Shown: positions 15,639 through 21,678 of the stretch, piece by piece | Layout: the number at the start of each line of letters is the position of its first letter | How positions within the stretch are numbered: position 1 is the stretch's first letter | DNA from: Flavobacteriaceae bacterium | GTDB taxonomy: Bacteria; Bacteroidota; Bacteroidia; Flavobacteriales; Flavobacteriaceae | Length of the DNA: 21,678 bases | Direction of reading: 5' to 3' | NCBI GenBank assembly: GCA_002713705.1 | Contig: PAUJ01000028.1 | Coordinates: 110,270 to 131,947, forward strand | Made by a program: the position numbers and the translations under genes | The notes under the pieces: generated by a model | Told to the model about the DNA's origin: nothing | Database searches by the model: none | Seen by the model: the letters and a program-made list of their open reading frames with translations, nothing else

Positions 15639-16190
15639 TTATTTAATTGGAATTGGTTTCTCATCAAACTTTTTATATTTCCCTATTAATTTTCCAATAA
15701 AAAAGGTAATTGGAATAATTATTTTTTTCATTAAGCTAGGGATTTCTAATATGTCATATTCGTTCTTATACATAATAGTTAAATAAGCACCGTCAAAAGC
15801 ATTGAGTTTTGCAGTTTTCAGTTCCTGTGTTGCACCATATAAAGTTGATAAATATAACACCATGTTATTGGCCGGTTTTGCCCAAGTATTTAGTATTAAT
15901 TCATCTTCTCCACTATTCCAAAATTTATGAGGTGTATTCTTTAAAAAAGTGACGCTTTCTCCAACTTTTAAATACCCAACTTTCTTGTCAGGTATTTGAT
16001 AAGCCATTGTACCTTGTAAAACATGAAAATGCTCATCTTGTTTATAGTGCACGTGCATAGGTGGTCCACAATTTGGTTGTACTTGTCCTTCAAAAATAAT
16101 TTTGTCTCCATCTGGTTCATGGATTATTTCTTTGAAAATAATAACTTCTCCGTGTCCGCTGTCAATAGTATGAGGTAGTTTTGTTTTCAT
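15639..16190 (-). CDS. Cupin domain protein
   Basis: This is a 183-residue protein. Cupin motif 1 is GPPMHVHYKQDEHFHVLQG (42-60) with metal ligands H46, H48 and E53; motif 2 is GESVTFLKNTPHKFWNSG (77-94) with H88. All four ligands are present, so a metal-binding beta-barrel is expected. About 80 further residues form a C-terminal part containing a hydrophobic stretch (MKKIIIPITFFIGKLIGKY), which may fold on the barrel or touch a membrane. The reaction cannot be told from sequence; relatives include dioxygenases, isomerases and non-enzymatic binders. It lies 10 bp upstream of the SOUL gene in a two-gene operon, with a good promoter match 50-80 bp upstream. Confidence 0.88.
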   Translation of the reverse strand: MKTKLPHTIDSGHGEVIIFKEIIHEPDGDKIIFEGQVQPNCGPPMHVHYKQDEHFHVLQGTMAYQIPDKKVGYLKVGESVTFLKNTPHKFWNSGEDELILNTWAKPANNMVLYLSTLYGATQELKTAKLNAFDGAYLTIMYKNEYDILEIPSLMKKIIIPITFFIGKLIGKYKKFDEKPIPIK

Positions 16191-16239
16191 TCTAATTTTT
16201 CTTTTAAATTATTGTAAATATGTTTTTAGTTTTATTATT

Positions 16240-16270
16240 CAAAATTAATATTTGAAATATCTCAAAACAA
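16240..16270 (-). promoter_or_regulatory. Probable promoter of the cupin-SOUL operon
   Basis: On the minus strand TTG (16270-16268), 20 bases, then TAATTTTG (16247-16240) match the Bacteroidota -33/-7 consensus TTG-N19-21-TAnnTTTG. It would start transcription about 40 bp before the cupin ATG. Confidence 0.5.
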
Positions 16271-16304
16271 CCTCTGTTATGACTTGTATATAAAGTTATA
16301 AATA

Positions 16305-16724
16305 TTATTTTTCAAAAAGTTGATCTATATTTTTAAAAGCTTTAAATTCTAATGCATTATTGTCAGGGTCTAAAAAGAACATAGTGGCTTGTTCACCAAC
16401 TTCACCATTAAATCGAATATGGGGTTCAATTAAAAAGGATATATTTTTATGTTTCAATTTCTCGGATAATTCAGTCCAATTGTTCCAGTCTAAAACAATT
16501 CCAAAATGAGGAATCGGAATATTTTGGTTATCAACTAGATTTGAAATTTGATTGTTTAGTATTGCTGTATTTGGTTTTTGATGTATGACTAGTTGATGCC
16601 CAAAAAAATTAAAGTCAACCCATTTTTTTGAACTTCTACCTTCTTTACACTCTAATATTTCTTTATAGAATTTTCTGGAAATGGTTAGGTTTTCTACCGG
16701 AATAGCAAGATGAAAGGGATTCAT
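16305..16724 (-). CDS. VOC (glyoxalase/bleomycin-resistance fold) protein
   Basis: This 139-residue protein is one pair of beta-alpha-beta-beta-beta modules. The N-terminal HLAIPVENLTISRKFYKEIL and C-terminal MFFLDPDNNALEFKAF segments are characteristic of the VOC superfamily. H5, H73 and E126 occupy the usual metal-ligand positions at the starts and ends of the two modules. Many bacterial members of this kind are dioxygenase-like or glyoxalase-like and have no assigned substrate. It is a single-domain cytosolic protein with 136 bp between it and the decarboxylase gene upstream and 114 bp between it and the cupin gene. Confidence 0.88.
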   Translation of the reverse strand: MNPFHLAIPVENLTISRKFYKEILECKEGRSSKKWVDFNFFGHQLVIHQKPNTAILNNQISNLVDNQNIPIPHFGIVLDWNNWTELSEKLKHKNISFLIEPHIRFNGEVGEQATMFFLDPDNNALEFKAFKNIDQLFEK

Positions 16725-16860
16725 TTATTAATGTTCTGGACAACTAATTTAGAAAATACTAACCAAAATAGAAAACTAAAGACCATTTTCTTGTAAAAGC
16801 TAAAACTAACTAATTATTATTTAACGTTTAAATCATTTTTTTTACAACCTTTTCATAAAG

Positions 16861-18414
16861 TTAGCAATGGTTGGTCAATCGTTTCTGATCTTTATGGCGT
16901 AATAATGATGTATTAGCTCCATGAATCGAAGAAAAGTCCACAAAATCTAGCAGTTCAAAAGCAGCTTTAAAAGAATCAATTAAATTGTTTGCCATATTGC
17001 GAGTCAAATTATTTTTAACAACAATTCGAAACATAGTTTTATCTTTATCCTGATCACTGAAAAGAGCTCTGTACTCCTCGGTGATAGGATCAATAATTCC
17101 CATCTTATATCCACTCACGTACCAATGATGTTGAGATAAAACGTGTTGCAGGTCTATGTCATCATAAGTGAAATCGCACTCTGGGTTCAGCATCGCTGTA
17201 ACAACAGGAAGACAGTTCCTTGGACCATCATCAAGAATAACAAATCGAGCTTGTCCATTAACTGTCATTTCGCTAAGTGATTTACGAATATGCTGAGCAT
17301 TGGCCATCATGTTGTCGCAAACCTGACGATAACCACTCAAACCATAGCGTAGTAATTTATAATATTGTACATATACACCACTTGCAGGGCGGGAGAAATT
17401 AAGTGTGTAAGAATCAGCTTTACCGCCTAAATAAGTTACCGAAATAGCCACATGTTCACTGAGATCTTTTCGTTCACGCCATATTACCCAACCTGTTCCA
17501 CAAACAGACTCACCGTACTTATGTCCACTAGCAGAAATTGACAAAACGTTCGGTAATCGAAAATCCCATGGAGGAAGATCATCTTGAAATGGCGCAATGA
17601 ATCCTCCAGATGCTGCGTCAACATGAATACCAACTTGAAAGTCATGCTCTCTATTTATTTCTTCTACAATTGAATTAATTTCATTAACCGGGTCATATTG
17701 CCCTCCATAGTGATTACCCATTATGCAAACCACTCCAATGGTATGATCATCGACTAAGTCGCTTATTTGCTCTGCTTGTATCTTAAAACTTGACGATGAT
17801 GGACTAATTAATCTGGGTTCAATATCCATATATTTAAATAGTTTTTCCCATGCGGCCTGGTAGCAAGATGAGATGACCAAATTGGGCCGCTCTCCCATAA
17901 CGTTATCTTCAGTAAGATTATTTCGCTTCGCAAACCATTTACGCCAACGAAATTTTAATGCAAGTCCAGCTAACAGACATGCCTCTGTGGATCCAACGGT
18001 TCCTGCTCCAGCGAAAACACCGTATTCGTCAAAATCGGCAGGTTTAGGACAATGCCAAAGATTAGCGATCATATTAACTACTGAATCATGCATTTTATAG
18101 GATGATGGATAAACAGTTTGATCGGCCAAATTAACTCTTAAGCCCATCAACGCAATCTCGTTTTCCTCTTTTTCAAAACTTACATTTACATATGAGGAAG
18201 TATTAAGCTTGAAATTAAAGTCAAGTTCATGATTATTCTCAATTTGTGTCTTCACCGTTTTGGCGGGCATACCGTTTTCTGGCAAAGTAAACATATATGG
18301 ATTTTGCACTGCAGCATCAGATAAATAATAGTTTTCTTCTAATACCTTTTCTGCCTTTTCAAGTTTATTTTGAAGCTCCGCTACTTTGTTTTTCAATTTT
18401 TCAATTTCTCTCAT
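16861..18414 (-). CDS. gadB: Glutamate decarboxylase (PLP-dependent) with N-terminal coiled coil
   Basis: This 517-residue group II PLP decarboxylase aligns along its length with E. coli GadB (466 residues): WRKW after GSTEACLLAG (141-150), HVDAASGGFIAPF (264-276), SISASGHKYG (292-301) and FSRPASGVYVQYY (340-352). K299 is the PLP lysine and D266 binds the pyridine nitrogen; their spacing of 33 equals D243/K276 of GadB. The enzyme turns glutamate into GABA and CO2, using a proton, and so serves acid resistance or GABA formation. The extra length is mostly an N-terminal coiled coil (residues 1-28, MREIEKLKNKVAELQNKLEK) and a longer C-terminal region. The last two residues are His-Cys, so the penultimate His that closes the GadB active site at neutral pH is kept. 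No glutamate/GABA antiporter gene is in the window. Local G+C is about 40%, above the neighbours. Confidence 0.92.
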   Translation of the reverse strand: MREIEKLKNKVAELQNKLEKAEKVLEENYYLSDAAVQNPYMFTLPENGMPAKTVKTQIENNHELDFNFKLNTSSYVNVSFEKEENEIALMGLRVNLADQTVYPSSYKMHDSVVNMIANLWHCPKPADFDEYGVFAGAGTVGSTEACLLAGLALKFRWRKWFAKRNNLTEDNVMGERPNLVISSCYQAAWEKLFKYMDIEPRLISPSSSSFKIQAEQISDLVDDHTIGVVCIMGNHYGGQYDPVNEINSIVEEINREHDFQVGIHVDAASGGFIAPFQDDLPPWDFRLPNVLSISASGHKYGESVCGTGWVIWRERKDLSEHVAISVTYLGGKADSYTLNFSRPASGVYVQYYKLLRYGLSGYRQVCDNMMANAQHIRKSLSEMTVNGQARFVILDDGPRNCLPVVTAMLNPECDFTYDDIDLQHVLSQHHWYVSGYKMGIIDPITEEYRALFSDQDKDKTMFRIVVKNNLTRNMANNLIDSFKAAFELLDFVDFSSIHGANTSLLRHKDQKRLTNHC

Positions 18415-18504
18415 TATTTATATAATTTTAGAATAGATGCAAAATACTTAATTTTTTAGTAGAAAACGAACCAAAAAAAAACAACAGGTTATTCTTATTA
18501 TAGA

Positions 18505-18512
18505 CAAAACTA
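18505..18512 (-). promoter_or_regulatory. Possible -7 promoter element of the decarboxylase gene (TAGTTTTG)
   Basis: TAGTTTTG on the minus strand matches TAnnTTTG. A TTG lies 24 bp upstream (18537-18539), slightly beyond the normal spacing. Transcription from here would give a leader of about 85 bases. Confidence 0.35.
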
Positions 18513-18545
18513 GCTATTAATTAAGCAAAACCTTGGCAATAGTAT

Positions 18546-19169
18546 TTATTTCTTAAATAACAATGAAATTAATCGTGGAAGTCTGTTTTGATAATTTTGA
18601 TCAAACCATTCCTTCATTTCTACAAATTTCAGACCATTGCTTTCTGCATTGTCGATATATTCAGAAATATGATGAATATATACTTCTAATTCTTTAGTTC
18701 CGCTTTCAGTCTCATATTGTGCTTTGCTTCCTGAATATTGCTTAAAAGGATGTAATTCACTAATAAAAAAGAGTCCATTTTTTTTTAGTTTTTGGTTTGC
18801 TTGAGAAAAAATATGATCTAAATTTTTAATATGCTCAAGTGTTAAGCTCGAAGTTATTAAATCCGCAAAGTTATTTTCTGTTTTCCAATCTTTAGTCAAA
18901 TCAACTTTTTTGAATGTTACTCTTTTGTCAGATATTTTTTCTTTTGCTTTATTGAGCATTTCTTGAGAAAAGTCCAATCCAATTACTCTTTCTGCCTTAT
19001 TAAGTAACCATTCAGTATTCTTTCCAGTTCCGCAACCTAATTCTAATACATTTTTAAATGCAAGGTTATTCAAAGTTTCAATAGTACACTTTTTATCTAA
19101 ATCTCTTGTTCGATTCACATTTGTGTCATATTGATGCGCCCAAATATTATATGCGTTTTCTATACTCAT
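18546..19169 (-). CDS. Class I SAM-dependent methyltransferase
   Basis: This is a 207-residue protein. Motif I LELGCGTGK (42-50) forms the SAM loop, D66 in VIGLDFS ends the second strand, and the LTLEHIKN (109-116) and KLKKNGLFF (127-135) segments are in the normal order of the UbiE/BioC-like methyltransferase fold. The N-terminal AYNIWAHQYD is typical of this small-molecule group. The substrate is unknown. It lies 73 bp after the MerC-type gene and could be the last gene of that operon, but nothing in it suggests a metal-related role. Confidence 0.9.
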   Translation of the reverse strand: MSIENAYNIWAHQYDTNVNRTRDLDKKCTIETLNNLAFKNVLELGCGTGKNTEWLLNKAERVIGLDFSQEMLNKAKEKISDKRVTFKKVDLTKDWKTENNFADLITSSLTLEHIKNLDHIFSQANQKLKKNGLFFISELHPFKQYSGSKAQYETESGTKELEVYIHHISEYIDNAESNGLKFVEMKEWFDQNYQNRLPRLISLLFKK

Positions 19170-19242
19170 TTAGATTATTTTATTAATACAAAAGATTTAT
19201 TTATAGTCTGTTTACTTAGCTCTAATATAGTATAAATAATTC

Positions 19243-19596
19243 TTATGATTTTAAGCAACTTCGCATATTATAAAAATGCCCAATAATAATTAATGATGAA
19301 AAAATAAACATTCCATATTCAAAAATTTCAGCCTGTTCTTCAAATAAAATTGATATTACAAAACCAATAAATGTTAGCCATAAGAAAATACTAATCCCTT
19401 TAGTGGAATTTTGTTTTGTAGTTTTATAAATTGAAATAAATGCTATCAAGATAAAGAAGAATGCAATAATCGGATTGCTAAGAAAACTAATTCCCATGGC
19501 AAGAAATGTAGGAACTGCAAGGCAGTGAATTACACAGAGAACAGCACTAATAACCCCTAATTTATCTGCCCAATATATTTTTTTTGTTTGTGACAT
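19243..19596 (-). CDS. MerC domain membrane protein
   Basis: This is a 117-residue protein with four hydrophobic segments (about 12-35, 39-55, 68-84, 92-108). The first contains CVIHCLAVP (17-25), the Cys/His pair characteristic of MerC-type proteins, followed by SFLSNP. MerC itself moves mercury across the inner membrane, but Bacteroidota often carry such genes outside mercury operons and beside zinc genes. It follows the COG0523 GTPase gene by 54 bp, and no merA, merR or merP is present, so a role in handling zinc or another soft metal is more likely than mercury resistance. That role is inferred from context. Confidence 0.85.
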   Translation of the reverse strand: MSQTKKIYWADKLGVISAVLCVIHCLAVPTFLAMGISFLSNPIIAFFFILIAFISIYKTTKQNSTKGISIFLWLTFIGFVISILFEEQAEIFEYGMFIFSSLIIIGHFYNMRSCLKS

Positions 19597-19650
19597 TCGA
19601 TTTTTTTTTTTGCTTAAACTAATTATTCTAGGTTGTGTGTATTTTAATAG

Positions 19651-20880
19651 TTATTGTGATACTAATTGATATGTTCTTTCAATTGGCCAATTATCCTGAA
19701 ACCCTTTTTGCAATTCTATCGATTCAAGTTCTGATACTGTAAGTAAGCAACTTTCTAATTGTTTTCTTATTAATTGTTCGTCTAAATTTTGACCAATAAA
19801 TACAATTTCATTTTTGCGGTCTCCAAATATAGTATGCCAATCAGATTCAATTTCTTGTTGGTTTTCAACAAATACCATTTGCTTTATACGCTCTTGGAAA
19901 GGCATACTACTCCACCAAACACCCGCGCTATCCGCTCTCAGAGAGCCGCCCGCTTGTCCCCAAACCAAAGCTTGTTCAGGTCTTGTATTTACCCAAAACA
20001 AGCCTTTACTTCTTAAGATGTTTTGAGGGAATTCTAGTTGTGTATAATTCCAAAAACGTTCAGAATGAAAGGGTTTTTTACTTCTAAATACAAAAGATGA
20101 AATCCCATATTCTTCAGTTTCAGGCGTGTGTTCATTTTTGGTAAGTTCTTCTATCCATCCAGCATTTCGTTCGGCTTCTTCAAAATCAAATGATCTTGTA
20201 TTTAAAATTTCTTTTGGATCTATTTTACCAAAACTAGACTCAATAATTTTTGTAGATGGGTTTAAGCTATTAATAGTTGCTTTTAAGAGTCCTAAATGCC
20301 CTTCAGAAACTAAATCGGTTTTGTTTAAAATAACTACATTACAAAACTCAATTTGATCTGTTAATAGATTTACAATTGTTCTATAATCCCCTTCAAGATC
20401 TGATAGTTCTCGTTGCGCCAAAGTTTCGGGACTTCCAAAATCTTTGAAAAAATTAAATGCATCTACTACAGTTACCATTGTATCTACATAGCTGAAACGA
20501 GAAAGATCAAAACCATTTTCTTCATCTACAAAAGAAAAGGTTTGAGCCACTGGAATGGGTTCACTAATTCCTGTACTTTCAATGAGTAAATAGTCAAAAC
20601 GGTTTTCTTTAGCCAGTCGTTCTACCTCAATCATTAAATCTTCTCTTAAAGTACAGCAGATACAGCCGTTGCTCATTTCTACGAGTGTTTCATCAGTTCT
20701 TGATAGTACGTTTTCGCTGTTAATTAAATTAGCATCAACATTTATTTCACTCATATCGTTTACTATAACTGCGACTTTTAAGCCCGCTTTATTATGTAAA
20801 ATATGATTGAGTAAAGTAGTTTTACCAGCGCCTAAAAAGCCACTTAAAACAGTTACTGGAAGTTTTTTTAAATTAGTCAT
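19651..20880 (-). CDS. COG0523/CobW family GTPase, probable zinc metallochaperone (ZigA/YciC type)
   Basis: This is a 409-residue protein. The Walker A loop is GFLGAGKTT (14-22), the metal-binding CxCC is CICC (73-76), the switch ESTG is at 101-104, and the NKTD guanine motif is at 186-189. The C-terminal half (about 255-400) is the CobW_C domain, with the FWVNTRPEQALVWGQAGGSLR segment typical of the long YciC/ZigA-like zinc-responsive subgroup. These proteins bind Zn(II) and GTP and deliver metal to client enzymes under zinc limitation. The start overlaps the permease stop by 8 bp (20873-20880), so translation is coupled. A MerC-type gene follows. I did not find a convincing Zur box inside the window; the promoter is upstream of the right edge. 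Confidence 0.92.
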   Translation of the reverse strand: MTNLKKLPVTVLSGFLGAGKTTLLNHILHNKAGLKVAVIVNDMSEINVDANLINSENVLSRTDETLVEMSNGCICCTLREDLMIEVERLAKENRFDYLLIESTGISEPIPVAQTFSFVDEENGFDLSRFSYVDTMVTVVDAFNFFKDFGSPETLAQRELSDLEGDYRTIVNLLTDQIEFCNVVILNKTDLVSEGHLGLLKATINSLNPSTKIIESSFGKIDPKEILNTRSFDFEEAERNAGWIEELTKNEHTPETEEYGISSFVFRSKKPFHSERFWNYTQLEFPQNILRSKGLFWVNTRPEQALVWGQAGGSLRADSAGVWWSSMPFQERIKQMVFVENQQEIESDWHTIFGDRKNEIVFIGQNLDEQLIRKQLESCLLTVSELESIELQKGFQDNWPIERTYQLVSQ

Positions 20881-21678
20881 TATTTGAAAGTCTTGTTGTG
20901 TATTCTAAATATTTTGCTTTATCGACTTTAACGTTATTCCAAATATCTAAAACCATTATTTCAATGCGCTTATCAATCAAATTTTGAATGTCATTTCTAT
21001 AGTCTTGATAGTCATCGAAATGTGTTCCTGATAAGTGATTGAATTTATTTTGAAAATAAGTGAGCGGATTGAACCAATAGGTTTTAGATATAAGCGCATT
21101 TCTAGACTGATTATCTTGGTCTATTTTTGCGGTTGTATTCTTCATTGCACTATTAATTAATGCCCTTATTGATCTTCGTCTTGCATTTTTTATACCTACA
21201 GAATTTTTTGCTATCTCAGTTTGTTTTAAACTTGGATATAAGTTAAAAAGTTGTTTGTTGGTTAATTCATTAGTTTGGTCATATATTTCGTCTGTTTTAT
21301 CTCTTTTAGTATCAATAATATCAACCATTAAATTAGTTGGTTTTTCAATACTTATCCATTGCTGTACAGCAGCAGGAATTATAAAAGCAAAAAGCAACCA
21401 GAATCCAATCATTTGTAAAGTATTTGATACCGTATTTTTTCCGTATTTCAGAATTAAGAAATAAATCAAAACCCAAAATATAAGATAGATTCCTATCCAA
21501 AGAAAGAACTGCCAAAAGGTTGAGTCTGTTTTAAAAATAGGGGTAAGCATAGCGCCATAAAAAAGTAATCCAAAAAGTGTCAATAAAACTAGTATGGTGT
21601 AGAATGCAGTCCTTGAGAATAACCACCAATTCTTTGCTCCTGTTTGAACAAACACGAGCGGTAAAAAACCTTGTTCTG
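20873..21678 (-). CDS. DUF3526 / ABC-2 type permease subunit (N-terminus beyond window)
   Basis: At least 268 codons are open to the right edge and the frame continues beyond it, so the GTG at 21655 is not the real start. The visible part has three or four membrane helices (including FSRTAFYTILVLLTLFGLLFYG, FFLWIGIYLIFWVLIYFLIL and LQMIGFWLLFAFIIPAAVQQWI), then a long charged, largely helical region and a NPLTYFQNKFNHLSGTHFDDYQDYR segment, which is characteristic of the C-terminal part of DUF3526 ABC permeases. These usually occur as pairs with one ATPase. It is directly coupled to the zinc-chaperone GTPase gene, suggesting transport of a metal or metal-binding molecule. Confidence 0.8.
   Translation of the reverse strand, partial: EQGFLPLVFVQTGAKNWWLFSRTAFYTILVLLTLFGLLFYGAMLTPIFKTDSTFWQFFLWIGIYLIFWVLIYFLILKYGKNTVSNTLQMIGFWLLFAFIIPAAVQQWISIEKPTNLMVDIIDTKRDKTDEIYDQTNELTNKQLFNLYPSLKQTEIAKNSVGIKNARRRSIRALINSAMKNTTAKIDQDNQSRNALISKTYWFNPLTYFQNKFNHLSGTHFDDYQDYRNDIQNLIDKRIEIMVLDIWNNVKVDKAKYLEYTTRLSNND

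Noticed and set aside
6936..18414. Acid-resistance island uniting HdeD, MarC and glutamate decarboxylase
   Set aside because: The HdeD-type and decarboxylase genes are about 8 kb apart with many unrelated genes between, and gadC, gadE and hdeA/B are absent; the shared theme is probably coincidence.
19243..19596. Mercury-resistance operon
   Set aside because: Only a MerC-type gene is present; merA, merR, merT and merP are missing and the neighbour is a zinc-type COG0523 GTPase.
1..21678. CRISPR arrays, tRNA/rRNA genes, insertion sequences, attachment sites
   Set aside because: Reading both strands showed no spaced identical repeats apart from the coding BspA units, no cloverleaf, and no transposase or integrase frame.

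Overview
The window looks like a piece of a marine-type Flavobacteriaceae (Bacteroidota) chromosome. It is AT-rich (about one third G+C by eye). It has A-rich sequences instead of GGAGG upstream of starts, a Por-type (T9SS) C-terminal sorting domain, a BspA-repeat lipoprotein, and TTG-N20-TAnnTTTG promoter-like signals. Every gene I can support lies on the minus strand, so transcription runs from high to low coordinates. I found no tRNA, rRNA, CRISPR array or insertion sequence.

Reading along transcription, from right to left. (1) 21678-19243: a metal-handling operon, made of the C-terminal part of a DUF3526 ABC-2 type permease (cut by the window edge), a COG0523/CobW zinc-chaperone-type GTPase overlapping it by 8 bp, and a MerC-type membrane protein. 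A SAM methyltransferase follows. (2) 18414-16861: a glutamate decarboxylase, slightly richer in G+C than its neighbours, with an N-terminal coiled coil and a penultimate C-terminal His. (3) 16724-15010: a VOC/glyoxalase-fold protein, then a cupin gene and a SOUL heme-binding gene 10 bp apart. The SOUL frame is broken by a run of ten A's. (4) 14724-11092: a BspA-type lipoprotein with seven exact 25-residue repeats and a terminator, a YitT-type membrane protein, an unrecognised lipoprotein with a metal-site-like EExxH segment, and a DUF805 protein. (5) 10915-9176: a DUF1648 membrane protein and a secreted P1-family (DmpA/BapA) peptidase. (6) 8932-6936: three small membrane proteins (HdeD/DUF308, a possible DUF6790 protein, MarC). 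The first two share a near-identical leader sequence, and marC is preceded by a large inverted repeat. (7) 6797-4002: a PhzF-type isomerase, a DUF3050 protein of probable heme-oxygenase-like fold, and an unrecognised polytopic membrane protein. (8) 3895-1: a secreted LpqC-type esterase with a T9SS tail, then a single-domain response regulator, an H-NOX heme sensor and a PAS/GAF sensor protein cut by the left edge.

Most of this is ordinary flavobacterial gene content. The parts that work together are the H-NOX/receiver/PAS-GAF nitric-oxide-type signalling module (1-2709) and the permease/GTPase/MerC metal cluster (19243-21678). The best second-look items are the distal-pocket make-up of the H-NOX protein, the homopolymer frameshift in the SOUL gene, the decarboxylase architecture, the shared leaders of the HdeD/DUF6790 pair, and two conserved-looking proteins with no function I can name.
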